Assembly (NCBI RefSeq): GCF_003351225.1
Contig: NZ_QQSY01000001.1
Coordinates: 934,124-998,123 of the forward strand
Length of the DNA: 64,000 bases
Origin: Dyella solisilvae
GTDB lineage: Bacteria; Pseudomonadota; Gammaproteobacteria; Xanthomonadales; Rhodanobacteraceae
Direction of reading: 5' to 3'
Shown here: piece after piece, positions 53,049 to 61,804 of the stretch
Numbering within the stretch: the stretch's first letter is position 1
Layout: each line of letters begins with the position of its first letter
The notes under the pieces: model-generated
Seen by the model: only the letters and a program-made list of their open reading frames with translations
What the model was told of the DNA's origin: nothing
Databases searched by the model: none
Translations under genes and position numbers: made by a program

Positions 53049-53654
53049 TCAGCCCTGCTTGACGACGGCCTGGATAGTGACCACGGCGCGATCACCCACC
53101 ACGGCCGGATCGCCGCTACGTGCGGTAATGCGGTAGAACACCGCCGTGCCCGAGTTGCCCTGCACGCCGTAGTTGCGCGAGTTGCCGGTCTGGCCGAAGC
53201 CGGTATTGGTGGTCTGGTCCACCCAGTTGCCCATGTTCTCGATCACGAACTGCGGCTGGCCGGCAGCCGTCGAAGTCGCCGTGTAGTTGCCCAATGTGGT
53301 GCCTTGGGCAACGGAATGGATGTCGTTCGACGTCAGGGTCGAGTCGTTGAACGGGTTAGGCAGGCAGGTGATGCCGCCAGCCTGGCAGTTGTGCCAGATG
53401 AGCGTGGGCGAAGTGGGGATCAGCGCGGTCGCGGCGCGTACCGCCGCCTCGGCGCTCTGGAATGCCTGCTCACGGTCATACTGATTGGCGGACATCTTCT
53501 GCTGCATGATGGTGCCGTGCACCGCCGCCAGCCCCACCAGGGTGATCAAGATCAGCAGGATCATGGCCACGACTAGCGCAATGCCGCGCTGTGCGGGAGC
53601 TGCGTGTGACGGCCGGCGGGTGCGGTACTGCATGGAAACCTTTGGCGCGCTCAT
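53049..53654 (-). CDS. pilX: Type IV minor pilin PilX
   Basis: A 201-residue PilX protein. The N-terminus has QRGIALVVAMILLILITLVG, the PilX form of the prepilin helix (no FTLxE), and the following MQQKMSANQYDREQAFQSAE block typical of the family. A Cys pair (HNCQAGGITCLP) may form a disulfide. It starts with ATG at 53654, 1 base after the pilW stop; an internal ATG at 53633 is possible. Confidence 0.88.
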   Translation of the reverse strand: MSAPKVSMQYRTRRPSHAAPAQRGIALVVAMILLILITLVGLAAVHGTIMQQKMSANQYDREQAFQSAEAAVRAATALIPTSPTLIWHNCQAGGITCLPNPFNDSTLTSNDIHSVAQGTTLGNYTATSTAAGQPQFVIENMGNWVDQTTNTGFGQTGNSRNYGVQGNSGTAVFYRITARSGDPAVVGDRAVVTIQAVVKQG

Positions 53655-53655
53655 C

Positions 53656-54690
53656 TCATAGCACCCGGTTGCGCATGGTGGTGGTGGACGTGAATTGCCG
53701 CACGAGGGGAGCGGCGTTGTTGACGCTGGCTCGCGCGTTCGTGCTCTGCAGGGTGAACGTGACCTGCGCGGCATTTACCGCCGCCCAGTTGCCGGCCACG
53801 GTGGTGGCGTTGGAGAAGACCGTACCCCCCGACTGCAGGTAGAAGATCTTCATGCTGGTGACGTTGCGCACCATTTCTTGCGGTGTCGTCACCGCGACGC
53901 CGGCAGCGCTGTAAGTCACCGGCAACCGGTACAACGAGTAGCCACCCACAGGATTCTTGCCGATGTACCAGTCAACGGCCGTCATCAGGTTGATGCGCGC
54001 GTTGGGCAGGAAGGTGTAAGCATTGCCCGTGCTGGTACAGATGGTGGGGTAACCCAAGCCGGTCGAGCAGTTGCCGGGCGCCGGCGTGGTGGCGCTGGTG
54101 AAACCCACGGACGTGCCGCTGTACGTGGCGATCTGCAGCAGGGTGGCATGATCGAAATCGCACACCATGATGATGTCGCCAGCAGCCAGTTGCGTGCTTG
54201 CCGCATTGATGTTGAAGCTCGTGGGGCTGCCGGACGCGGTACCGACCGTCACATCCGAAAGGGCGGTGCCCAGGACGCTCACCGAACTCATGCCAGCAAC
54301 CGGAGCGCCGAATCCAGTCAGTGAAGACAGCGCGGGGTCCGTGCTGGCATCGTCGTAACCCTGCAATGGCACGGCCCAGTTGGCGTACCAGAGCGTGGCG
54401 CTGCTGTTGAGCACGTTGGCGACGCGACCACTGGTGTTGTCACATCCGGTGAAGCCCACGTCACGCAAATCGCGCGTCAGCATTTCGAAGGCCGTTCGCG
54501 AACCGCTCTCCACATCGCTCAATGCTTCATTCGCTCGGTAGGTCTGCTGGCCGGCGAGAAACACGCTCATGACGCCGCCGATCACGATCAGGCCAAGCAG
54601 CATGGCCACCATCAGTTCGACCAGGGTGAAGCCGCCTGCAAGTGGTGCACGGCAATGTTGCCGAGCGCAAATCAAGGGTCGCTTGCTCAT
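53656..54690 (-). CDS. pilW: Type IV minor pilin PilW
   Basis: A 344-residue prepilin with the cleavage motif G-FTLVELMVAMLLGLIVIG and the long C-terminal domain typical of PilW, including SDVESGSRTAFEMLTRDLRD and GFTGC. It joins FimT, PilV, PilX and PilY1 in the tip-priming complex. The start ATG overlaps the pilV stop (ATGA). Confidence 0.88.
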   Translation of the reverse strand: MSKRPLICARQHCRAPLAGGFTLVELMVAMLLGLIVIGGVMSVFLAGQQTYRANEALSDVESGSRTAFEMLTRDLRDVGFTGCDNTSGRVANVLNSSATLWYANWAVPLQGYDDASTDPALSSLTGFGAPVAGMSSVSVLGTALSDVTVGTASGSPTSFNINAASTQLAAGDIIMVCDFDHATLLQIATYSGTSVGFTSATTPAPGNCSTGLGYPTICTSTGNAYTFLPNARINLMTAVDWYIGKNPVGGYSLYRLPVTYSAAGVAVTTPQEMVRNVTSMKIFYLQSGGTVFSNATTVAGNWAAVNAAQVTFTLQSTNARASVNNAAPLVRQFTSTTTMRNRVL

Positions 54691-55205
54691 AGCATGGCCT
54701 GCGTGACGACTAGCTGCTGGTTGCTGCTACCCAAGCCAGCGCGGCTGTCGTCAAACTGGATGGTGACGGTGCAGTTGGCCGTGTTGGTGGTGGCGACTGC
54801 GGTGCATTTGATCGTGCCGGTCGTGCTGTCGCTGACGCCCAGCGGCGCGAGGTCCACCTTGCACCACTGGTTGAGCTGGGCGCTGACCAAGGTGCCTGCT
54901 GCCGCCGGGCAGGCGCTCGCCTTGATGGGGCTGCTGGTGTTGTAGGCCCCGCCCGCCGCATTAACGATGTCGTCGCGCATCGCGTCGAGGATGGAGTAGC
55001 TCGCTACCGTGGCCATGCTCCGCGCCATCGCACTGTTGTTGGTGGACAGTGAGCGCGCCTGCAGTGCGGCGATGCCAAGGAAGCCGATGGACAGCACCAG
55101 CACGGCCACCAGCACCTCGATCAGACCTACGCCGGACTGATGAGCCGCCATCGATCGCAAACCAGTACGCCGCCCAAGGCGGACGGATTGCATGCGCTGC
55201 GTCAT
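54687..55205 (-). CDS. pilV: Type IV minor pilin PilV
   Basis: A 172-residue prepilin. The cleavage/N-terminal motif is G-VGLIEVLVAVLVLSIGFLG with Glu at position 5; the GFLGIAALQARSLSTNNSA block is the PilV family signature. The ATG at 55205 overlaps the fimT stop (ATGA); internal Met at 55193 is possible. It is part of the pilus-initiation complex. Confidence 0.88.
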   Translation of the reverse strand: MTQRMQSVRLGRRTGLRSMAAHQSGVGLIEVLVAVLVLSIGFLGIAALQARSLSTNNSAMARSMATVASYSILDAMRDDIVNAAGGAYNTSSPIKASACPAAAGTLVSAQLNQWCKVDLAPLGVSDSTTGTIKCTAVATTNTANCTVTIQFDDSRAGLGSSNQQLVVTQAML

Positions 55206-55834
55206 GGGCAAGTCGCCGTGCTGGAAGTGGTTGAGGTGACGATGCTGCCGGTGGCCATGCTGACCTGGATGTCGTTGTTGCTGTGGAGCGCCGTCGAACA
55301 AATCTCCACGACCGTGCTGCCTGTTGCACCGGTTCCGAAAGGCGTGGTCGAACCCGGGGCAGTGCCAAGCCCGCTTCCGTTGAAGCGGATCGCGGCGATG
55401 TTGCGCACCTGTACTGAAGGAATCGACAGCGCCGTGGGCGGCGCCAGCACCGAGGAGGCCGTGGCGGCGCCCGTGAGCTCGACAACGGCTCCCGCGCTCG
55501 TTCCGCAGGCAGTCCCCAGCACGTCGCTGTTGTTGCTCGACGCCGAATTGCTGCAGAACTGGACAGAACCGTTGCGCTTGATCGCTTCCATCCGCGCGGT
55601 ATTGAGCGCGCCGATCATGGCGTTGGCCGCCGTCGTCAGCCGGTTGGCGTTGATCATGTTGCTGAAGGCGGGCACGGCCATAGCCGTCAGGGTTGCCGCC
55701 ACGGCGACCGTGATCATCAGCTCCGCCATCGTGAAGCCACGTTGGGCGCGACGCGCCGTCGGCGCGCCGACCGGCTGGCTGTTGCGCGCCGACGCGCCCG
55801 GAACGGCGCCCAGTCCGTATGACATGGCTTGCAT
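55202..55834 (-). CDS. fimT: Type IV minor pilin FimT/GspH
   Basis: A 210-residue prepilin with G-FTMAELMITVAVAATLTAM at the N-terminus and the ANAMIGALNTARMEAIKRN block of GspH/FimT proteins. It is the first gene of a tightly overlapping operon fimT-pilV-pilW-pilX-pilY1-pilE. The ATG at 55834 is preceded by GGGGGA; a second ATG at 55825 is possible. An inverted repeat (55849-55873) sits in the leader. Confidence 0.87.
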   Translation of the reverse strand: MQAMSYGLGAVPGASARNSQPVGAPTARRAQRGFTMAELMITVAVAATLTAMAVPAFSNMINANRLTTAANAMIGALNTARMEAIKRNGSVQFCSNSASSNNSDVLGTACGTSAGAVVELTGAATASSVLAPPTALSIPSVQVRNIAAIRFNGSGLGTAPGSTTPFGTGATGSTVVEICSTALHSNNDIQVSMATGSIVTSTTSSTATCP

Positions 55835-55848
55835 GGATTCCCCCAACT

Positions 55849-55873
55849 GGATACCCCTGGGGAAAATGTATCC
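55849..55873. promoter_or_regulatory. Inverted repeat in the fimT leader
   Basis: GGATAC (55849-55854) and GTATCC (55868-55873), 13 bases apart, 15 bp before the fimT ATG. It could bind a regulator or form a hairpin over the ribosome-binding region. No regulator is identified. Confidence 0.35.
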
Positions 55874-56091
55874 GGGGGGTCCCACGCCATCAGCCTTTTG
55901 CCGACTAAAGGAAGAAGTTGGCCGATGAGCGGTGTAGGTCTATGCCAAAAAGGGGACGCAGTTCACTCTGTTTGGCGAGCCCTCGGAGGCCTCCGAAGCG
56001 AACGCGGAGAGCCCCGACCGGCCCTTTTTCTCTAGGCATCGACAGACACTGGGCGGATAATTGGCGGTCCCTGCAGCCCGTGGTCCCCCTG

Positions 56092-58932
56092 ATGTTTGTT
56101 CCCGGTCAACGATGGATCTCCACCGCCGAGCCCGAGCTCGGCCTTGGCACCGTACTGCGCGTCGAGGGACGCGGTGTGCAGGTGCTGTTCGCCAAGGCGG
56201 GGGTTCTGCGCCCCTATGCGACGGACTCGGCGCCGCTGGTGCGCGCGGAGTTCCGGCCCGGCCAGCGCGTCGCCGGCAAGGGCATCGCCTTCCTGGTTGA
56301 ACGGGTGGAGATCCGCGAGGAACTGCTGATCTACCGCGGTGAGGGCCGTGAACTGGAGGAAGGCCAGCTCGACGACGAGCAGAGCGTCAGCCAGGCTGAC
56401 GACCGCCTGATCGGCGGGCGCACCGACCCGGTTTCCCACTTCGAACTACGCCTGGAAGGCCTGAAGCGCCGGGCCGAGGCCCGCCGTTCACCGGCCTGGG
56501 GTCTGGGCGCCGCCCGCATCGGCCTGGTGCCGCACCAGTTGCGAGTGGCCGGCATCGCCTCGGCGCGCCGCCCTCCCCGCGTGCTGCTGGCCGACGAAGT
56601 GGGCCTGGGCAAGACCATCGAAGCGGGCATGATCATTGCCCGCCAGCTCGCCACGGGTCGCGCCGGCCGCGTGCTGGTGCTGCTGCCCGACACCCTGGTC
56701 TACCAGTGGTTCGTGGAACTGCTGCGCCGCTTCAACCTCAGCTTCGCCATCTACGACGAGGAACGCTGCGAGGCGCTGGAGCAGGCCGGCGACGACCTCA
56801 ATCCGTTCGAGGACGAGCAGTTGGTGATCGCCGACTTCAGTTTCCTCGAGCACACGCCCAAGCGCGCCCGGCAGTTGCTCGACGCGCAGTGGGATCTGCT
56901 GGTGGTGGACGAGGCCCACCATCTGGCTTGGACACCCGAGTCCGCCAGCCCGCGCTACACCCTGGTGGAGCAGCTGGCGGCGGCCACGCCAGGCGTGATC
57001 CTGCTGACCGCCACGCCGGAACAGCTGGGCCGCAGCGGCCATTTCGCCCGCCTGCGCCTGCTTGACCCGCAGCGCTATCACGACCTGGACACCTACCTGT
57101 CCGAGGCCGATGCATTCCACAACCTGTCGAAAATCGCCGACCGCCTGCTCGATGGCACGCCGCTGGATGACGCGCAGCGCGCGAGCCTGCGCGACGCCTT
57201 CGCCGGCGACGACGCGCTGCAGGCGCGCCTGGCCGACACCACCAAGCCGGACAATGCGCGCGAGATCATCGCCGCGCTGATCGACCGCCACGGCACCGGC
57301 CGCGCGATGTTCCGCAACCGGCGCGCGAGCATCGGCGGTTTCCCGCAGCGTATGCCGGTATGGCATCTGCTGGATGCCGACACACTCAGCGAGGATGGCC
57401 GCCAGGCCCTGCTGGCCGAGTTCCATGCGGATATGCAGCAGCCGCCGCCGGCGATGGAGATCGACTACAGCGCCGATCCGCGCCTGGAAGCGCTGGTCGC
57501 CCTGCTCGAGGCCCATCCGCAGGACAAGTTCCTGCTGATCTGCCGTAGCCAGGCCAAGGTGCTGGCGCTGGAAGAAGCCCTGCGCACGCGCAGCGGCGTG
57601 GGCGTGGCCCGCTTCCACGAAGGGCTTGGCATCGTGCAGCGTGACCGCAATGCGGCCTATTTCGCGCAGCCCGATGGCGCGCGCCTGCTGCTGTGCTCGG
57701 AGATCGGCTCGGAAGGCCGCAATTTCCAGTTCGCCCACCGCCTCGTGCTGTGGGATCTGCCGCTCGATCCTGATCTGCTGGAACAGCGCATCGGCCGCCT
57801 GGACCGCATCGGCCAGAAGCACGACATCAGCATCCACATCCTCGCCGTGGCCGACAGCGCGCAGCACGTGCTGGCGCGCTGGTACCACGAGGGCGTGGAC
57901 GCGTTCCGCACCAGCCCGGCCGACGGCCGCGAACTATTGCGTCGCTTCGGCGAGGCGCTGGCCAGACTGGCCGACGAACATGCCCGCGGCGACGACAACC
58001 GCGACCAGGAACTGGAAGTGCTGCTGGCCGAGACGCACGGCGCCCATGAAGAGTTGGCGGCATTGATCCGCAATGGCCGCGACCACCTGCTGGAGCTGGC
58101 CGCCAGCCGCGACCTGCACGCCGACGAACTGCAGCAGGCATTCACCCGCGAAGACCACGATCCGGGTCGCGACGCCTTCATCCAGGGCCTGCTGGAGCGC
58201 TTCGGCATCCATGCGGAGGAACTGGGCGGCAAGGTGCTGCTGCTCGATCCGCAATACCTGTCCACCGACGCCCTGCCCGGCTTCGCCGAAGGACCGCAGG
58301 CCGTCACCTTCGCCCGCGAAGTGGCGCTGGCGCGTGAGGAGCTGCCGCTGCTGCGGCTGGACCACCCGATCGTGCAAGGCGCGCTCGACCTCACGCTGTC
58401 GAACGAACAGGGCAATGCCGCCTTCCTGGTGGACGATGGCCTGCCGCCGCGCAGCGCGTTGCTGCAGGCCGTGTTCCTGCTGGAATGCGTGGCCGATCGC
58501 ACGCTCGATGCCGAGCGTTTCCTGCCGACGCAGCCGATCATGGTGACGGTCGACACGCGCCTCGCCGAACGCGCCGACTTCCGCCCGAGCGATCTGGCGC
58601 TGCGCAAGGCCGCCGACCGCAATATCGAAGTGGCGCGCTACCGCAAGTTCCTCGCCAAACTGGTGCCGCCGATGCTGGAAAAGGCCGAGGCGATCGTGCA
58701 AGAGCGCTCGCAGGCAAACATCGCCGATGCGGTGGCTCAGGCGACCGATGCGCTCGATGCCGAGCTGTCGCGCTTGCTCGGCTTGCGCGCCGTGAATCCG
58801 GCCATCAGCGAAGCTGAAATCGCCACCGTGGCCGGCGAGCGCACGGCCTTGCTCAAGGCGCTGCCGGAGTCACGCCTGCGCCTGGACGCCGTGCGTTTCG
58901 TGGTGAGCCCCGACTTCCTCGCGTTGCGATAA
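56092..58932 (+). CDS. rapA: RNA polymerase-associated ATPase RapA
   Basis: A 946-residue SWI2/SNF2 ATPase. The N-terminus FVPGQRWISTAEPELGLGTV matches RapA. Helicase motifs: LADEVGLGKTIEAGM (Walker A), VVDEAHHLAW (DEAH) and EQRIGRLDRIGQ (motif VI). It recycles RNA polymerase after stalled transcription. The ATG at 56092 was chosen on homology; an in-frame GTG at 56080 also exists, and longer starts add Arg-rich sequence that looks non-coding. It is divergent from the pilus operon. Confidence 0.94.
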   Translation: MFVPGQRWISTAEPELGLGTVLRVEGRGVQVLFAKAGVLRPYATDSAPLVRAEFRPGQRVAGKGIAFLVERVEIREELLIYRGEGRELEEGQLDDEQSVSQADDRLIGGRTDPVSHFELRLEGLKRRAEARRSPAWGLGAARIGLVPHQLRVAGIASARRPPRVLLADEVGLGKTIEAGMIIARQLATGRAGRVLVLLPDTLVYQWFVELLRRFNLSFAIYDEERCEALEQAGDDLNPFEDEQLVIADFSFLEHTPKRARQLLDAQWDLLVVDEAHHLAWTPESASPRYTLVEQLAAATPGVILLTATPEQLGRSGHFARLRLLDPQRYHDLDTYLSEADAFHNLSKIADRLLDGTPLDDAQRASLRDAFAGDDALQARLADTTKPDNAREIIAALIDRHGTGRAMFRNRRASIGGFPQRMPVWHLLDADTLSEDGRQALLAEFHADMQQPPPAMEIDYSADPRLEALVALLEAHPQDKFLLICRSQAKVLALEEALRTRSGVGVARFHEGLGIVQRDRNAAYFAQPDGARLLLCSEIGSEGRNFQFAHRLVLWDLPLDPDLLEQRIGRLDRIGQKHDISIHILAVADSAQHVLARWYHEGVDAFRTSPADGRELLRRFGEALARLADEHARGDDNRDQELEVLLAETHGAHEELAALIRNGRDHLLELAASRDLHADELQQAFTREDHDPGRDAFIQGLLERFGIHAEELGGKVLLLDPQYLSTDALPGFAEGPQAVTFAREVALAREELPLLRLDHPIVQGALDLTLSNEQGNAAFLVDDGLPPRSALLQAVFLLECVADRTLDAERFLPTQPIMVTVDTRLAERADFRPSDLALRKAADRNIEVARYRKFLAKLVPPMLEKAEAIVQERSQANIADAVAQATDALDAELSRLLGLRAVNPAISEAEIATVAGERTALLKALPESRLRLDAVRFVVSPDFLALR

Positions 58933-58960
58933 GTCGACGGAATCGCTTCAGCATGGATTT

Positions 58961-58982
58961 CCCGCGGCGCTCAGGCCGCGGG
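58961..58982. terminator. Hairpin between rapA and the DUF2249 gene
   Basis: CCCGCGGC (58961-58968), loop GCTCAG, GCCGCGGG (58975-58982), perfect 8 bp stem between convergent genes. No T-run. Confidence 0.45.
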
Positions 58983-59048
58983 CGACGTCAGGACGATGTC
59001 GACTGGATGCCAGTCGAATCCTTGTGAGGCGCTGGACAGCGGTCGCGA

Positions 59049-59300
59049 TCAGCCCGCCACGCCGAAATCGATCACCACGGCATGTTCGTCGCGCTGCACA
59101 TAATTCACGGTGAGCGCATCGCCGTAGCGCTGCTGCAACTGGTCGATCAGCGGCAGCGGGTCGTGATCGTTCACGAACCGCATGACTTCACCGGGCTGCA
59201 GCGAGCCAAGGGCGCCGAAAATGGCGGAATGGCGGAAGCGACGCGCCACGCCACGCGCATCGAAGATGTGGACGGATTCACGCTGGAAAGGCGATGCCAT
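59049..59300 (-). CDS. DUF2249 domain protein
   Basis: An 83-residue protein. RFRHSAIFGALGSLQPGEVM and FVNDHDPLPLIDQLQQRYGD are the DUF2249 signature; these small proteins share a SirA/TusA-like fold and often accompany iron/NO-related or redox proteins. Function is unknown. It sits 80 bp downstream of the permease gene on the same strand. Confidence 0.85.
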   Translation of the reverse strand: MASPFQRESVHIFDARGVARRFRHSAIFGALGSLQPGEVMRFVNDHDPLPLIDQLQQRYGDALTVNYVQRDEHAVVIDFGVAG

Positions 59301-59380
59301 GGGAGGCCCCGGTTGGTTGGACGGCCCAAGGATGAGCCGCGCAAGCCATGGGCCTCCATGATTTGAGTCAGGGAAATGAC

Positions 59381-60748
59381 TCAGGCGGGGACAGGCTGTT
59401 CCGCGCTTCCAACACTGCTCCACCGATAGGTCGCCGCCAGCAGCGCGATCCAGGCCGCGCCCACGTACAGCGCCACGCGCGTATCCGGGTTGACGCCAAG
59501 CATGACCACCACGAAAGCAAAGAACGCCAGGCACACCAAGCCGCTCAGCGGCCACAGGCGCAGCCTGAACCCCGAAGGTACTTCGCCACGCAAACGCATG
59601 CGGCGACGGAAGTTGTAGTGCGCCAGCAGCACCATCGTCCAGGTCCATACGGTGTTGAACGACAGGATCGACATCATGATGCCGAACACCCTGGCGGGCA
59701 GCAGATAGTTCAGCAGCACGGCCAGCAGCAGCACCGCCAACGTCGCGAGGATCGCGCGCAGTGGCACGCCCTGCGCGTTGACCTCGCCCAGCATCGCTGG
59801 CGCCTGCGCCTTGGTGGCCAGGCTGTACAGCATGCGGCTGCCGCTGAACGTGGTGCTGTTGAAGCCCGAGAGCGCCGCCGTGATCACCACGAAGTTGATC
59901 AGGCCCGCAGCCTGCGGAATACCCAGTTTGGCGAACGTCGTGACGAACGGGCTGCCGTGATCACCCAGCCCGGTCCACGGGTAGATCGCCATCATCACGA
60001 ACAGCGCGCCCACGTAAAAGATCAGGATGCGCCACAGCACCGAATTGACCGCGCGCGGGATGGTGCGCTCCGGCTGCGCGGCCTCGCCCGCGGCAATGCC
60101 CACGGTTTCAACGCCGCCGAAAGAGAACACCACCACCGGCAGCGCCAGCACCATGCCCATCAGGCCGTGCGGAAACCAGCCACCGTGCGACCACAAATTC
60201 GAGAGACCCGTCGCCTGTCCGCCATTGCCCCAGCCCAGGAAGATGATGGCCAGGCCGCCCGCGATCATCGCCAGCACGGTCACCACTTTGATCAGGGTGA
60301 ACCAGAACTCCATCTCGCCGTAGACCTTCACGCTGAGCAGGTTGAGGCCGCCGATCATCAGCACGCTGCCCAGCACCCAGATCCAGCGCGGCCAGTCGGG
60401 AAACCACGCCTGCATGTATGCGCCCACCGCGGTGGCCTCGGCCATGCCGACGCCCACCATCAGCAGCCAGTAGTTCCAGCCGGTGAGGTAGCCCGCGAAG
60501 GGGCCGAGGTAACGCTGCGCATACACACTGAACGAGCCGGCGACCGGATCGTGCACGGTCATCTCGCCCAGCGCGCGCATGATGATGAAGATCATCACGC
60601 CGCCCACCATGTAGGCGAACAGCACCGACGGACCGGCCAGCTTGATGGCATCGGCCGAGCCCAAAAACAGGCCGGCGCCGATCGCCATGCCCAGGGCCAT
60701 GAAAGTGATATGGCGCGGCGTGAGCCGGCGCTGGAGATGCTGCGTCAT
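59381..60748 (-). CDS. Amino-acid permease (AAT/APC superfamily)
   Basis: A 455-residue protein with about 12 transmembrane helices. The APC signature FMALGMAIGAGLFLGSADAI, then VGIAAGEAAQPERTIPRAVN and LSGFNSTTFSGSRMLYSLA, are typical of the AAT family (ProY/GabP/AroP-like). It is a proton-coupled importer for an amino acid that cannot be read from the sequence. It starts 28 bp after the rhomboid stop. Confidence 0.9.
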   Translation of the reverse strand: MTQHLQRRLTPRHITFMALGMAIGAGLFLGSADAIKLAGPSVLFAYMVGGVMIFIIMRALGEMTVHDPVAGSFSVYAQRYLGPFAGYLTGWNYWLLMVGVGMAEATAVGAYMQAWFPDWPRWIWVLGSVLMIGGLNLLSVKVYGEMEFWFTLIKVVTVLAMIAGGLAIIFLGWGNGGQATGLSNLWSHGGWFPHGLMGMVLALPVVVFSFGGVETVGIAAGEAAQPERTIPRAVNSVLWRILIFYVGALFVMMAIYPWTGLGDHGSPFVTTFAKLGIPQAAGLINFVVITAALSGFNSTTFSGSRMLYSLATKAQAPAMLGEVNAQGVPLRAILATLAVLLLAVLLNYLLPARVFGIMMSILSFNTVWTWTMVLLAHYNFRRRMRLRGEVPSGFRLRLWPLSGLVCLAFFAFVVVMLGVNPDTRVALYVGAAWIALLAATYRWSSVGSAEQPVPA

Positions 60749-60776
60749 GGGACTGCCGACGAAATGGAGCGACTGA

Positions 60777-61427
60777 TCAGCGCCAGAGGCGGCGCTGCGG
60801 CTTGATCGGCAATTTGCCGCGCCAGTACTGGATCATGATGAAACCACCCAGCATGCCGCCGAGATGGGCGAAGTGCGCGATCCCGGACTGCGTACCGGTC
60901 ACCCCCAGCCCCAGTTCGAACAGCGCATAGAGCGTGACGAACAGCCACGCGGAGATGGGGATCGGCAGGAAGATCAGCATCATCTTCTCGTGCGGGAACA
61001 GCATGCCGAACGCCAGCAGGATGCCGAAGATGGCGCCCGAGGCGCCCAGCGTCGGATAGAAGCCGCCGGTGAACCATTTCACCACCACCAGCTGCGCCAC
61101 TGCGGCCATCAACAGGCACACGAAGTAATACAGGGTGAAGTTGCGCGGCCCGAACACGCGCTCGATCTGGCCGCCGAACATGTACAGCGCCAGCATGTTG
61201 GAAAACAGATGCAAGGTGCTGCCGTGCATGAAGGCGTAGGTCACCAGCTGCCACGGACGGAAGCCGATGGACAGGAGACCGGTCGAGGTCTGCGCGATCT
61301 GATCCGGACCCCAGGGCCACAGGGCGAAATGGAAGATCAGCGTGTCTCCCATGACCTGCTGCAGCAGGAACACCGCCACATTGGCAATCAACAGGTTACG
61401 GGTGACGGTAGGGAAATCGAACGGCAT
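60777..61427 (-). CDS. Rhomboid family intramembrane serine protease
   Basis: A 216-residue rhomboid with six helices. Catalytic Ser is in LGASGAIFGILLAF (GxSG) and the His in IAHFAHLGGMLGG; the WR motif-like loop is around FMHGSTLHLFSNMLAL. It cleaves transmembrane substrates within the inner membrane. The ATG at 61427 gives the standard short N-terminus; the frame stays open further upstream but the extension is Arg-rich and unrecognised. Confidence 0.92.
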   Translation of the reverse strand: MPFDFPTVTRNLLIANVAVFLLQQVMGDTLIFHFALWPWGPDQIAQTSTGLLSIGFRPWQLVTYAFMHGSTLHLFSNMLALYMFGGQIERVFGPRNFTLYYFVCLLMAAVAQLVVVKWFTGGFYPTLGASGAIFGILLAFGMLFPHEKMMLIFLPIPISAWLFVTLYALFELGLGVTGTQSGIAHFAHLGGMLGGFIMIQYWRGKLPIKPQRRLWR

Positions 61428-61804
61428 GCCAGGGGGACGTCTGGGGACAATTCCGTCAAGCGTAACCGCCCCGGGACCGTATCGCCACGCTTGCCCCTGG
61501 CTGGCGGCAGCGCCGACGACATGGCGCTGTCTCAACCCGCTGCGCAAGATCCGGGGCCGTTTCGCCGATTCGCCTTCCTGCCGCGCCCATCGGCCACCGC
61601 CGCCGTCCGCCCATGAGGCGATGAAACTTGCGCCCTTGGCCTGCAGCGCGCGAGCGTTGCGCCACGCATCCAACATCAACAACACACGGCAGCCGCTCGG
61701 CATTTTCTTGCGACGCAGGCGAGCTGAAAGCCATGCCTTTCGGTACGCCACTGCCCCCATGGAACACGCTACATTGAGCCATCCGCGTAGCTGATGGATT
61801 GAAT
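61428..61804. other. Non-coding gap between the rhomboid and M28 peptidase genes
   Basis: 377 bp without a supported gene; divergent promoters are expected here. No clear promoter boxes or repeats were recognised. Confidence 0.45.

Noticed and set aside
55918-56091. N-terminal extension of RapA
   Set aside because: The added 58 residues are Arg/Pro-rich; RapA proteins start at the F-x-x-GQRWIS segment used here.
61428-61760. N-terminal extension of the rhomboid protease
   Set aside because: The frame is open but the sequence is Arg/Gly-rich and unlike any rhomboid N-terminal domain; the ATG at 61427 gives the normal length.
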